Source: Cyanobacteria bacterium SIG28 | GTDB taxonomy: Bacteria > Cyanobacteriota > Vampirovibrionia > Gastranaerophilales > Gastranaerophilaceae | Direction: 5' to 3' | Length of the DNA stretch: 64,000 bases | NCBI GenBank assembly: GCA_015152525.1 | Contig: SUTU01000005.1 | Coordinates: 56,296 to 120,295 of the forward strand | In this document: piece by piece, positions 1 to 9,502 of the stretch | How positions within the stretch are numbered: position 1 is the first letter of the stretch | Layout: each line of letters opens with the position of its first letter | The notes under the pieces: model-generated | Databases searched by the model: none | What the model was told of the DNA's origin: nothing | What the model saw: the letters and a program-made list of their open reading frames with translations, nothing else | Made by a program: the position numbers and the translations under genes

Positions 1-681
1 TGCTAACCAGCCATCTGTACCTTTTGTTGCATGAACAGTTTCAGTCGCTCTTAAAATAGCTTTTTCATCACCTGATTGTAAAGCTGTTTTCATCATATCA
101 TTAACTTGTTGAACATCACTAGTATTAGCTCTTCTAACAAAAGCACCAAGCTTACTGTGAGTTTTTGCATTTAAGTTATTTAATTCTGTATAAGCTCTTT
201 GCATTAAGCCCGGATTCTTTTCCCATAAAGCTTTTATTGTTGGATTTGATAAGTCAAAAACTTGACTGGTTGCCTTCATAGCTTTACCTGAATTCCACCA
301 GTGAATCATACCTTGCGGATTTTCCATTAAACCTATCATGCCTACTGCCATCGGTAATGAACCCCAAGTTTGAGTAATTTCCTCTGTTTTAGTTTTTTGG
401 TAATCTGTTTTTACTTTCTCAATATCACTCAAAGATGCAGTTTGAGCTACTCCGGTTTGAGTAGCTTGGGTTTGGTTATATGGGTAAATTTGATTTTGTA
501 ATTGATTATTGAATATAGAATTTGAATAAGGATTTAGGTAAGGATTTGCCTGAGAATAAGGATTAATATAACCCATTGTATAAGGATTGTTCATATACAT
601 TGAGTTAAGGTAATCACTTCCGCCAACGCCATATAGCATTGTCGCCATATTATTTAATGCTGTAATGTTTGCAAGTGTCAT
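1..681 (-). CDS. Partial lineage-specific protein, C-terminus outside window
   Basis: An open frame of 227 codons runs from an ATG at 679-681 leftward off the window edge without a stop, so only the N-terminal part is visible. The start reads MTLANITALNNMATMLYG. Residues about 25-70 are rich in Asn, Tyr, Pro and Gln with repeated NPY triplets (MNNPYT, INPYS, NPYLNPYS), which looks like a low-complexity linker. The rest is predicted helical with no motif I recognise. It is divergent from the giant gene at 847. The NPY/GS-rich opening faintly recalls the protein at 46118-46531. No function is assigned; the frame itself is convincing. Confidence 0.75.
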   Translation of the reverse strand, partial: MTLANITALNNMATMLYGVGGSDYLNSMYMNNPYTMGYINPYSQANPYLNPYSNSIFNNQLQNQIYPYNQTQATQTGVAQTASLSDIEKVKTDYQKTKTEEITQTWGSLPMAVGMIGLMENPQGMIHWWNSGKAMKATSQVFDLSNPTIKALWEKNPGLMQRAYTELNNLNAKTHSKLGAFVRRANTSDVQQVNDMMKTALQSGDEKAILRATETVHATKGTDGWLA

Positions 682-742
682 AACCTTAAATTAACCCTAA
701 ATAAATAACCTTATATATATAAAGTTGTTTTAGAATTGAAAA

Positions 743-770
743 TTGACTTTTTGTAACGATTTTTTAACAT
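743..770 (+). promoter_or_regulatory. Possible promoter of the giant gene
   Basis: TTGACT at 743-748 and TAACAT at 765-770 are separated by 16 bases, about 75 bases before the ATG at 847. The -10 match is only moderate. The gene has a Shine-Dalgarno-like AGAGG at 834-838. Confidence 0.35.
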
Positions 771-846
771 ATTTTTTACAAATTAGCAAAATTTTTATTT
801 AGCTACGTTAGTGATTGTATGACTACATTTAACAAGAGGTAAATTA

Positions 847-3800
847 ATGAAAATCAATGGTATTAGCAGTGTAAAAGAGAGCAATCATAACGTTTTTAAA
901 AGCAAAAGAATTGACAAAAATACAATAATGCAGCTTGCAAAAAACAACCCGTACTCTCTTACTGAACCAAATCAAAGATATATTTCCAATGCTATAGAAA
1001 ATTTGAGTAAGGTAAAAGGAGTTAAAAATATTAAATTTTTACTCAATGTTGCGGCTCAAAACAAGTATACAACTAATATAAAATTAGAAACCCAACCTAA
1101 AACAAATTGGACAGAAAAACTTCTTGCAGCTGCTTCTGCAGTTATAGCAATTACACCTTTTGTTTCAAAAAGTGTTAAAGAAAAAGCTGAAAAAATTAAG
1201 CAAAATGAAAAACTTAAGCCTATTGAAATTGAAATACTTAAATCAAAAGACGAACTAATAGCTTCTGTTGATTTAAAACAAATTGAAAAAGAAACCAAAG
1301 GAACTACAAAAGATTTCAAAAAAAACTTAGATTATTTCGTTGTTTCTTCCGAGACGACTTTAGAACATAAAAAATATGTTCTGGACAGACTTAATTATAT
1401 GATGAGTGATGAATACGAAATTAATCCGCAACTTGCAAATAAAAAGTCAATCGTTGCTGCAGAAATGATTAATGACATGGCAATAAATGTTCCGGGAAAC
1501 GAAGTTCCTAACATCAAAGCCGTTAACCAAAAACAACACGGAATGTGTGCTGCTATCTCTATTGTTCGTAAGAAATTAGCATACGAAGATAAACCTAATT
1601 ACGTTGATTCAATTCTCTCTGAATTGGATTCAAAAGATGTTATGTCAGTATATGACAGAACAAAACTAGGCACAGGACAAAAAGTTAATGTTAGAAAAGT
1701 TGCTGTTGATTTCGATACAGCACTTGCAAACGGATACCGCATTATTGATGCTTCAACAATGCATTGGATGCAAATTGCAACAATGACCGGTGCTATAAAT
1801 TCATCTTATGAAAAATACACACCTTTTGATAAAGAAAATTTCGATGTTAATACAGACACCTTCTTCAATGGTGAATTCCAAGATGAAAAATTACAAAAGA
1901 CTCACGTTTACTACCAATCCTTGATGAAAGCCAAAGAAGTTATCGGAAAATATAAAGCCAGAACACTAAAAAACAAAGAAAAAAGTTCACAAAAAAAATT
2001 ATCACAAAGTGAAGATATTAAAACTTTAGCTGAAGTTAGCTCCAGAATCAGAGAAAAACTTTCACTTGTTTTACCGGAAACAAGTTCTGAAGTTGCAAGC
2101 AAAGTTTTAAATCTTAAACATAGTCATTCCGACAAACTACCTAAAAATAATCCTTTTGTTTACATTCCAAACGAAGAAGAAGCTATCAAAAAAGATAAAA
2201 TAAAAGAATTTATTTCAAGCAATAGTACTGATAAAAACATCGACAAGAAGACTTTAGATGAAATCGCCGATTTAGTAATATTTTATAACGAGCTTTCCGA
2301 TCAAGGAACAAGCAGTGGTTTGAACGGTAAAATCAGAGAAGCCAAAGAGCTTTATGAAGTTGGTGCAGCTTATCGTTATCAAATTGTTAAAGCATTAGAA
2401 GATCCTAAAACACTTGAAACTATCATGATTAATGAGGGTGTAGCTACAAAAGAAGATTTAGTTATAAACACTGTTGAACTTCTTATTGATGAGCTACAAA
2501 AAGATTCTGAAGATGCTGATGCTATTGTTGCTCATATTGCAAATTATCTAAACAGCGAAATAGAAAATCCTACCAAAGAAGATATTCTATCTTGCTTGGT
2601 TGACCTTTATAATACAAGTGTAGCTCTTATTGAAGAAGAGCTTGAAGATGTTTACAAAAAATTTGGATATAAAAATGGTTCAAGAGATGTTATTAAAGAA
2701 TCATTATATTCATTGGCTAAAACCGCTCAAACAGGTAAAAAATCTGAAGTTGAAGAAATTGCATCAAGATTTGGCATTAATCCTGACAGAAGAAATGTTG
2801 TGGAAAAAATAGATCAGCTAATAGTGGAAATTGATGAAGCAAGCGATGATAAAGTTATAAAACTTTATACATTACTTGGTAAAACATCACTGGTTGACAT
2901 GGCTGCTAAAACTTTTGAAAATTTTGTTAAAGAAGTTGCAAGTTCAGAAAATACCGAAGAATGCGAAGTATTAAACAGATTTCTTGAAACAAACAATATA
3001 AATCACGACGATGCCGAAGCTTTTCAAGCTAGTTTAAACGAAATAAAAAATACTATTAATAATATTGGTAATTTTTTCCAAGCATATACAATAATTCTGA
3101 CTATTACAGATAAAGATGGTGAAATTATAACTTCACCAAATCCCAAAGAGGCAATTTTAGACAGATTGGAAAAAGAAGGTAGAGTTCCTGCTCAAAAAGA
3201 TTTAAAAATTTTGCAAGAACATTTTACCAAAATCACCAAAGATCGTTCTTCTGATGAATTTCATTCAAGACGTACCGGAAAATTAAAAGACAAATCACTT
3301 TACAAATTTTCAAAACAAGAAGAACAAACTCTTGAAAATATCAAAAAAAGTATTAATCCAATGTATGATTATGTACAAAAAGAATTAAAGAGAATCTATC
3401 CTGAAATCAAAGAAAATATTGAACAAATTAATCATGATATTGGTTTAGAAAACGGTGAACACTGGCACTCAGAAGGTTCCAGCGGATTACATAAAAGTCA
3501 GGAAGTAAAAATTCTTGAATATATGACAGGTCGTCAATACTACGAAACCAAAGATATAAAAAAAGCTATTGAAAAAATCAAAACATCACCATATTCAGGT
3601 ATAAGTACCAGCTCTGTTTTCCATGACAAACACGGCTGGCATGCACAATATATTGCAGATATTGCACCTACTGAAATTAGTAAAAAAGATAAAGATGGTA
3701 ACATTAAAACAGAGGCAAAAGAAATACTTTACCACGACAACACTTGGGGTGCTGCAGAATTTGAAAACACTTGGACTGATTCAAACGGTGAATTAAGAAC

Positions 3801-6693
3801 CGATTATAGCGATAATAGAGGTGGCAGTCTTGGCTACATAACAAACTCAAAATTACAAAACGGAAACTATGTCGACAGAATTCTTAATGATATGATTTTA
3901 AATGTTGGCGTAGATAAAACTGAAAATAAAGTTTATAAAAGAATAACTCATTCAAAAGCTGAAGAAGCTTACAGAAGCCCTCAGTATAAAGGAATTATTT
4001 TGGAAGGTAAAGCGCCGGAATTAAAAGATTTGGCAGCACATATACACGATACGGTATTTGTACCTTCCAGAACATATTTATACGAACTTGAAGAATATAT
4101 TAAAAACAAAAAAATGACAGTTAAAGATATTGAAGAAAAAATTAATCTGCACAAAAATATAGGTGATAATTGGGAAGCTACTTATGAAGAACTAACTAAA
4201 CGAATATTACCAAGTCCGCAAAAGAAAATGACTCAGGATGAATATGAAAAACTGGCAGATAACGATTATTTAAAAGTTGTTCTGGAAAAGATTGCCCTTA
4301 AACAAACTTATAAAATTTCAGATTTAAGCGAAGCAATTTCTAGAGTTCAAACAGTTTCTGAATTAGAACGCTTTAAAAAGGGAATAAAAGCCAGAGCCCT
4401 AAGTGATTTTAGGTTAGCTTTCGGTAAAGATAAAAATATACTTTTTAGTCTTGCAAACAGATTCAGAATAAAACAAAACGTTGAATTGGAAAAAATCTAT
4501 AAAAGATATCATCTGGATTTATCAGAAAAAGCTAAAAACGAAATCGTTTCACACTTTAGTATTGATAATGATATGTTTAACGGGAGCGTTAAAGATACCC
4601 TTGAGCTAATAATAAAAGACCAAAATGAAGTAATTGACAAACACATCAAACACAGTATTGCAAATCATAAAGTTAAAGAATATTTTGAAAATTATTTAAA
4701 AAGAAGTACTTACTTTGCTCAAGCTGATTTTAAAGATGAAAGCATAGTACATATTATAAAATTCATTGACAGAGTTTTCGACCCTGCTGACGATAAAGAG
4801 TTTATAAAAATATTCAGAAGAATTCAGGATATGACAGATACTGAATTTAAAAAAGAAATCCTACCTAAAGTAACTGATGAAGATTTAGGCATCAAAATGG
4901 TTACCGGTTTTGATATTGCAAAAGAAATTCAACGCTCAAATGAAAAGTTTGAGAACAAGTTGAGAAATCAAATCTATGAAGATAACATGGTTCAAACTTT
5001 ACCAAAAGAACCAAGCTTAGAAAGCAATTACAGATACAAAAAATTCCATAGAGAAAATTTTTATCGTATATCAGAAAACAATTTTAACCATAAATACAGA
5101 AATTTACAAAATGAACTATACCTTTTGGAAATCCCTAAGATTGTTAACAAATATAGACAAAGCAACTTTGAAAGATACGGTGCATATCCGGCATTCCCAA
5201 AAGTTGATTTAATAGATGACAAACTTATTAAAGATAGTCTTGAAGTGATAGATGACGGACTTAAAGAAAATATTGAAATTATTAAACAATTAAAAAACCA
5301 AATTTCTGTATATGAAACGATAAATTTTCTGGAAGATTTTACAAAAGATTTTGAAGATAATAAAACATTGAACTCTTCTGAGCTTGAAACTATTAAAGAT
5401 ATCTTAACTGATTTTGTAGAAAAGAACAAAGATGACAAATCTCTAGACAATGCTATTTTAATGGCTGAAATCATAATGGAATTACCAACCAATTTAAGCT
5501 GGGATAAGTACAAAGAGTTGTTAGAACCAATTATTGAAAAAATACATTCTATAGAACGCTCAGGCCCTGCTGAAGCTCTTAGCGCTGAAATAGATAACAA
5601 AATAAATACAATAAACGATATCGAACGACAATTTATTTTAACAGTACAGAAAAAATACAAAAGTCATATTAGAGAACTCGTTAATAATCTAAGGCAAGCC
5701 TACATTAAAGAGGATGAAACAGCAATAAATGACTGTCTAAGTAAACTCCAAAAAGACTATGTAAAAATGCAATTATTAAATAATCCTCAAGAAGTTCTTG
5801 ATACTGCTTTGAAAACATATGCAATAGATTACGGAAAAAGAGCTGACCATCCGGAAGAAAAAGTTGCAGATAAAGCTATTCTTCAATCTTACTTGGGTAG
5901 AAGCTTAAATTTTGCATATTTAGCTGATATTCAAGAAATCGTTATGGATGCAACAAACGACTCAACCGCTGTTAAAGCAAAACACGGTTTTAAAGATTTT
6001 GTTATAGGCATAAATGCTTTAAAATTGTATGACATGGCTTCTGATGAAATTATCGCTTCAATTATTAACACCATGTTGTTTGAAGACAATCACAAAACAG
6101 CATTATTATTTATCGAAAAACTCGGACTGGGCGAAGGTTTTGTCAATAGTGTTATAGATAAATTTAAATTAGAAGAATTTGAAAAAGATGTGAAAGAAAC
6201 TTCAAAACTTATAAATGATTTTGGTTCATTCAAAACTGAAATTTCCGATAAAATTAAAGAAACTATCAGTTTACTGGATGATAATAATACTAATGCTCAA
6301 GAAATTCTTGATGAATTTGAAAAAAGTATTATATTTGCATCAAACAAATATACGGTTAAAAAAGATACTATTGAAGATTTCCTTTCTGCCGTAAAAAGTC
6401 TGAAAGGCGAATTTGAAAAAAATCCTCATAAGGATAAAGCTCTTGTATTTGCAAGTATTATATCATTAGTCGGCAGCTCAGTTGATCATAGATTTAATAA
6501 CATGCTTCAATCTTTTAATGATAAACTGGAACAAAATCAAAAATTAGTAGAATTAATTAATGAAATAGTTATGAATGAAGACTCTAAAGCTCATAAAAAA
6601 CGTAAAGAATTTTCTACTAAATTCTACAACACACTAACAAAACATATCGAAGAAGGAAATTTGCAAGCTTTACAAGAATCTGATACAATCTAA
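847..6693 (+). CDS. Giant 1948-aa protein with split papain-like Cys/His/Asn motifs
   Basis: This very large protein is mainly charged and helical. Three separated motifs match the papain-fold catalytic triad. NQKQHGMCAA places Cys234 with a Gln six residues before it (oxyanion-hole Gln). KHGWHAQYIADI places His932, and YHDNTWG places Asn965, like the NSWG of papain. About 700 helical residues lie between Cys and His, so the peptidase core would be interrupted by a large insertion. About 980 further residues follow Asn965, rich in E/K/D with coiled-coil character. There is no signal peptide, although a hydrophobic stretch occurs near residues 91-107 (LLAAASAVIAITPFV). The N-terminus MKINGISSV resembles other lineage-specific proteins here. 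AGAGG lies before the ATG. The TrmB-type gene follows three bases after the stop. Peptidase activity is inferred from motifs only. Confidence 0.7.
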   Translation: MKINGISSVKESNHNVFKSKRIDKNTIMQLAKNNPYSLTEPNQRYISNAIENLSKVKGVKNIKFLLNVAAQNKYTTNIKLETQPKTNWTEKLLAAASAVIAITPFVSKSVKEKAEKIKQNEKLKPIEIEILKSKDELIASVDLKQIEKETKGTTKDFKKNLDYFVVSSETTLEHKKYVLDRLNYMMSDEYEINPQLANKKSIVAAEMINDMAINVPGNEVPNIKAVNQKQHGMCAAISIVRKKLAYEDKPNYVDSILSELDSKDVMSVYDRTKLGTGQKVNVRKVAVDFDTALANGYRIIDASTMHWMQIATMTGAINSSYEKYTPFDKENFDVNTDTFFNGEFQDEKLQKTHVYYQSLMKAKEVIGKYKARTLKNKEKSSQKKLSQSEDIKTLAEVSSRIREKLSLVLPETSSEVASKVLNLKHSHSDKLPKNNPFVYIPNEEEAIKKDKIKEFISSNSTDKNIDKKTLDEIADLVIFYNELSDQGTSSGLNGKIREAKELYEVGAAYRYQIVKALEDPKTLETIMINEGVATKEDLVINTVELLIDELQKDSEDADAIVAHIANYLNSEIENPTKEDILSCLVDLYNTSVALIEEELEDVYKKFGYKNGSRDVIKESLYSLAKTAQTGKKSEVEEIASRFGINPDRRNVVEKIDQLIVEIDEASDDKVIKLYTLLGKTSLVDMAAKTFENFVKEVASSENTEECEVLNRFLETNNINHDDAEAFQASLNEIKNTINNIGNFFQAYTIILTITDKDGEIITSPNPKEAILDRLEKEGRVPAQKDLKILQEHFTKITKDRSSDEFHSRRTGKLKDKSLYKFSKQEEQTLENIKKSINPMYDYVQKELKRIYPEIKENIEQINHDIGLENGEHWHSEGSSGLHKSQEVKILEYMTGRQYYETKDIKKAIEKIKTSPYSGISTSSVFHDKHGWHAQYIADIAPTEISKKDKDGNIKTEAKEILYHDNTWGAAEFENTWTDSNGELRTDYSDNRGGSLGYITNSKLQNGNYVDRILNDMILNVGVDKTENKVYKRITHSKAEEAYRSPQYKGIILEGKAPELKDLAAHIHDTVFVPSRTYLYELEEYIKNKKMTVKDIEEKINLHKNIGDNWEATYEELTKRILPSPQKKMTQDEYEKLADNDYLKVVLEKIALKQTYKISDLSEAISRVQTVSELERFKKGIKARALSDFRLAFGKDKNILFSLANRFRIKQNVELEKIYKRYHLDLSEKAKNEIVSHFSIDNDMFNGSVKDTLELIIKDQNEVIDKHIKHSIANHKVKEYFENYLKRSTYFAQADFKDESIVHIIKFIDRVFDPADDKEFIKIFRRIQDMTDTEFKKEILPKVTDEDLGIKMVTGFDIAKEIQRSNEKFENKLRNQIYEDNMVQTLPKEPSLESNYRYKKFHRENFYRISENNFNHKYRNLQNELYLLEIPKIVNKYRQSNFERYGAYPAFPKVDLIDDKLIKDSLEVIDDGLKENIEIIKQLKNQISVYETINFLEDFTKDFEDNKTLNSSELETIKDILTDFVEKNKDDKSLDNAILMAEIIMELPTNLSWDKYKELLEPIIEKIHSIERSGPAEALSAEIDNKINTINDIERQFILTVQKKYKSHIRELVNNLRQAYIKEDETAINDCLSKLQKDYVKMQLLNNPQEVLDTALKTYAIDYGKRADHPEEKVADKAILQSYLGRSLNFAYLADIQEIVMDATNDSTAVKAKHGFKDFVIGINALKLYDMASDEIIASIINTMLFEDNHKTALLFIEKLGLGEGFVNSVIDKFKLEEFEKDVKETSKLINDFGSFKTEISDKIKETISLLDDNNTNAQEILDEFEKSIIFASNKYTVKKDTIEDFLSAVKSLKGEFEKNPHKDKALVFASIISLVGSSVDHRFNNMLQSFNDKLEQNQKLVELINEIVMNEDSKAHKKRKEFSTKFYNTLTKHIEEGNLQALQESDTI

Positions 6694-6696
6694 TGT

Positions 6697-7521
6697 ATGG
6701 CAGATTTAGTTGAAAAACTTAAAGAAATCGGATTTAATACATACGAAGCAAAAGTTTATATAGCACTTCTTAAAAAATATCCTGCTACTGGGTATGAAGT
6801 GTCTAAACTTGCAAACATTCCTCAATCCAGAACTTATGACACACTTAAAGTTCTGGAAGAAAAAAATGTTGTTGCAGCCACTAACACCAAACCTATTTCA
6901 TATACACCCATTAAACCCAAACAACTAATTTCTGCATATCAAAAGAAAATGAACTCAACAATCAATTATTTGGAAAAACATTTGCCGGAAGTAAAAGATA
7001 ATTATAACGAACCTATAATTACAATTAATGGGAAACAGAACATACATAACAAGATTTTAGAAGTTATACAAAGCGCTAAACGTGAAATCTACATGGAAGT
7101 CTGGTCGCAAGATTATAAAATTTTTGAACAGGAATTACTTAATGCTTACAATCGCAACGTTGAAATCAGAATCGTCGGATATGATAATTTTTCATCAAGA
7201 TTTGGTATGGTTTTTGAACACGCTTTTGCAAGAGATATTGAAATGTCGCTCGGTGGTAGAATGATTATAATTGCCGTTGATGACCAAGAAGGTGTTGTTG
7301 GAAAAATATCTTCTTTAAAAGGTAATATTTCAGATACTAATATAATTTGGACACAAAACCAAAGCATAGTATTTATTATTAAAGAATTTATAGTACACGA
7401 TATGTATTTAATTGATGTTGAAGAAAACCTCGTTGAACAAATGAAATATATTTATGGCAAAGGTTTCAAACGCCTAAAAGATAAAGTTTTAGGACATAAT
7501 GCAACCTATATGATTCACTAA
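6697..7521 (+). CDS. TrmB-family HTH transcriptional regulator
   Basis: 274 residues. Residues 1-70 form a winged helix of the TrmB type (EKLKEIGFNTYEAKVYIALL, then YEVSKLANIPQSRTYDTL), which binds operator DNA. The C-terminal part from about residue 100 matches the phospholipase-D-like/sugar-sensing effector half of TrmB proteins (KREIYMEVWSQDY, then VGKISSLKGN). TrmB regulators are best known from archaea, where they sense sugars; here the ligand is unknown. The ATG is three bases after the stop of the giant gene with no clear ribosome site of its own, so the two genes are probably co-transcribed and translationally coupled. It may regulate that operon. Confidence 0.85.
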   Translation: MADLVEKLKEIGFNTYEAKVYIALLKKYPATGYEVSKLANIPQSRTYDTLKVLEEKNVVAATNTKPISYTPIKPKQLISAYQKKMNSTINYLEKHLPEVKDNYNEPIITINGKQNIHNKILEVIQSAKREIYMEVWSQDYKIFEQELLNAYNRNVEIRIVGYDNFSSRFGMVFEHAFARDIEMSLGGRMIIIAVDDQEGVVGKISSLKGNISDTNIIWTQNQSIVFIIKEFIVHDMYLIDVEENLVEQMKYIYGKGFKRLKDKVLGHNATYMIH

Positions 7522-7564
7522 TTCTTTTTCCTTTTTAAATTCAACTTAACAAAACTTAACATTT

Positions 7565-7592
7565 CTTTCAAAAAAAGGCAATTTTTTGAAAG
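7565..7592. promoter_or_regulatory. Perfect A/T-rich dyad upstream of the 81-aa gene
   Basis: CTTTCAAAAAA (7565-7575) and TTTTTTGAAAG (7582-7592) form a perfect 11-base inverted repeat around AGGCAA. TTGAAA inside the right arm could be a -35, with TATGTA at 7609-7614 a weak -10. The core CAAAAAAAGGCAATTTTTTG recurs almost exactly at 40304-40323 ahead of the sigma-factor gene. It may be an operator, or a terminator of the upstream gene without a clean T-tract. Confidence 0.4.
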
Positions 7593-7644
7593 TTGTATAC
7601 TTTATATATATGTAAGAGATATTTAACAGAGAGAGATAGTTCAA

Positions 7645-7890
7645 ATGGCAACAAAATATTCAGCAATCGAAAGAAACAAAAAACCGGCAGGATGCATCGA
7701 AATCCCTGATGATTTCAACTGTTACTATTTGAACAAAAAAGACAGACAAATGAGATTCAACAACAGCGCTGATCCGATTTATGCTATTTTTGATAAAATG
7801 GAAGACAGACCGCTTAAAAATCTTGTTAAAGATTTCTTCAAAGAATTAAGAGATGATTCTATTAAATTTGTAGCTAAAGTGGTTAAATAA
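7645..7890 (+). CDS. Small conserved-looking protein, 81 aa, unknown function
   Basis: The start is ATG with GAGAGAG upstream. The sequence is basic and charged (MATKYSAIERNKKPAGC, then FNCYYLNKKDRQMRF) with no membrane segment and no domain I recognise. Codon use matches the neighbours, and an upstream dyad and AT-rich promoter region support a real monocistronic gene. It converges on alr with stop codons one base apart. No function is proposed. Confidence 0.75.
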   Translation: MATKYSAIERNKKPAGCIEIPDDFNCYYLNKKDRQMRFNNSADPIYAIFDKMEDRPLKNLVKDFFKELRDDSIKFVAKVVK

Positions 7891-7891
7891 T

Positions 7892-9013
7892 CTATCTTAC
7901 ATATACCCGAGGTAATCTTACTTTTAAGCGGCAGGTTAGTTCATAGTTAATAGTTTCCAGTATTTTTGCCCAATTATCAATTGTTAAATCTTCATCTAAC
8001 AGTGTAACAACATCGCCAACGTTTGCATCGATATCACCAATATCAAACATCATTTGATCCATTGTTATATTACCTACTTGAGTAATTATCTTACCATTCA
8101 ACTTTGCTTGTATTTTGTTTGATAATCTTCTGGAAACGCCATCTGCATAACCTATAGGAATTGTCGCAATTCTCGTTGTTTCATAAGCGGTATAAGTATG
8201 TCCATAACTTACGCTTTCACCGGGTTTTAGTTCATGAATATTTGTAATTCGACCTTTTAAACTCATAACAGGTTTTAAAGACGGTTTGTAGATTATTTTT
8301 TCCGGTAAATCCGGATAGAGTCCATATAATGATATCCCAACTCTTACCATATTTGTATCTATATCAAAAGCAAAAGTTGCTGCTGTATTTTGGATATGTA
8401 AAATTAGATTTTTTGTATCTATTTGAGCTATAATTTCTTGCCAAGTGTTAACCTGTTCTCTTGTAAACTCTTGTTCTTCAGCGGCGGCTAAATGAGTAAA
8501 AACGCCTACAAACTCAACAAAATCAGAATTATTTACCGTTTCTATAAATTCTACCGCTTCTTCTGCTCTAACACCAATCCTATTCATGCCGGTATCAATT
8601 TTTACATGGACTTTAGGTTTTATACCGATTCTTTGAAAAGTTTGCTTACAAGCATTTAAATGTTCTTCATTAAATATAGATATAGAAATATCGTTTTTTG
8701 TAGCTGTTTCAAAAGCCCAAGTTGGTACGGCACCGACAACAAGTATTGGTTCGGTTATTTTTATAGATCTTAAATCTAGTCCTTCATCAACCGAAGAAAC
8801 ACCAAACATATCAACACCAGATGCAAGCATTGTTTTAGCAAGCATTTGCGCACCATGGCCATAGGCATCAGCTTTAACTATTGCCATCATTTTTTTATTC
8901 TTAGGAATACCATCTTTTATAGCTACAATATTTTGCGCTAAATGTTCAAGATTGATTTCCACCCACGCATCTTTATGTATATTTATATTTGATTGTCTTA
9001 TGTTTTTCATCAT
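7892..9013 (-). CDS. alr: Alanine racemase
   Basis: This PLP enzyme interconverts L- and D-alanine for peptidoglycan synthesis. The 373 residues match the family length. Lys47 in AIVKADAYGHGA is the PLP-binding lysine, and Tyr270 in ESVSYGHTY is the second catalytic base. The N-terminal TIM barrel carries HVKIDTGMNRIG (about 136-147), and the C-terminal beta domain carries IPIGYADGVSR. It is the last gene of a four-gene reverse-strand operon (miaB, two unknowns, alr). Its ATG overlaps the stop of the preceding gene (TAATG), indicating translational coupling. A second Met directly follows the first. Confidence 0.97.
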   Translation of the reverse strand: MMKNIRQSNINIHKDAWVEINLEHLAQNIVAIKDGIPKNKKMMAIVKADAYGHGAQMLAKTMLASGVDMFGVSSVDEGLDLRSIKITEPILVVGAVPTWAFETATKNDISISIFNEEHLNACKQTFQRIGIKPKVHVKIDTGMNRIGVRAEEAVEFIETVNNSDFVEFVGVFTHLAAAEEQEFTREQVNTWQEIIAQIDTKNLILHIQNTAATFAFDIDTNMVRVGISLYGLYPDLPEKIIYKPSLKPVMSLKGRITNIHELKPGESVSYGHTYTAYETTRIATIPIGYADGVSRRLSNKIQAKLNGKIITQVGNITMDQMMFDIGDIDANVGDVVTLLDEDLTIDNWAKILETINYELTCRLKVRLPRVYVR

Positions 9014-9447
9014 TATTTACCATATGTATACGAAAATTTACCACAGTATTTTTCACCATTTATATCTGACAATAATCTAAAACGTGCTCCTTCTGGTGTA
9101 TATTCATCTACAGATGAAAAAAAATATCTATCTAATTTAACCAAATCTTCCTCATTATGTACTACATAAATAAAAGCAGAAGAGTCAAAAGTTCCTAAAT
9201 TAAATTTTTCACCTAAATATTCCACTAATACATCATACTTTTCAGCTAAATTTTTAATAAAACAATTTTCTTGAAAAGCTTCTTTCATTATTGGAGTTAA
9301 CTTTGCGGATGTATCCTCTACATATTTCATTCCTAATTTTGTACTCTTACAATCTTTATAATAGGCATCTGTTCGAATTGGATAAGTTTTTGTGAAATAT
9401 AAAGCTTTCAAATTTGGATTATAACTATTTTGTTGTTGAATTTTCAT
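9013..9447 (-). CDS. Lineage-specific 144-aa protein, paralogue of the next gene
   Basis: It begins MKIQQQNSYNPNLKALYF and then TKTYPIR. The N-terminus, an early K-L-Y-F-x-K-T-x-P block, and the following YVED/IK-NLAEK region align by eye with the 138-residue protein at 9503-9919, so the two are probably tandem paralogues. A strong AAGGAGG lies just before the ATG. No signal peptide, transmembrane segment or known domain is visible. It lies between miaB and alr but has no evident link to either. Function unknown. Confidence 0.75.
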   Translation of the reverse strand: MKIQQQNSYNPNLKALYFTKTYPIRTDAYYKDCKSTKLGMKYVEDTSAKLTPIMKEAFQENCFIKNLAEKYDVLVEYLGEKFNLGTFDSSAFIYVVHNEEDLVKLDRYFFSSVDEYTPEGARFRLLSDINGEKYCGKFSYTYGK

Positions 9448-9502
9448 TTTCTACCTCCTTAATTTTTCAGTGCTTTACAACACACACAACAACTACAACA
9501 AA

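Noticed and set aside
5061..5660. 199-codon reverse frame inside the giant gene
   Set aside because: Antisense shadow in AT-rich coding sequence; hydrophobic, Ser-rich translation and no start signals.
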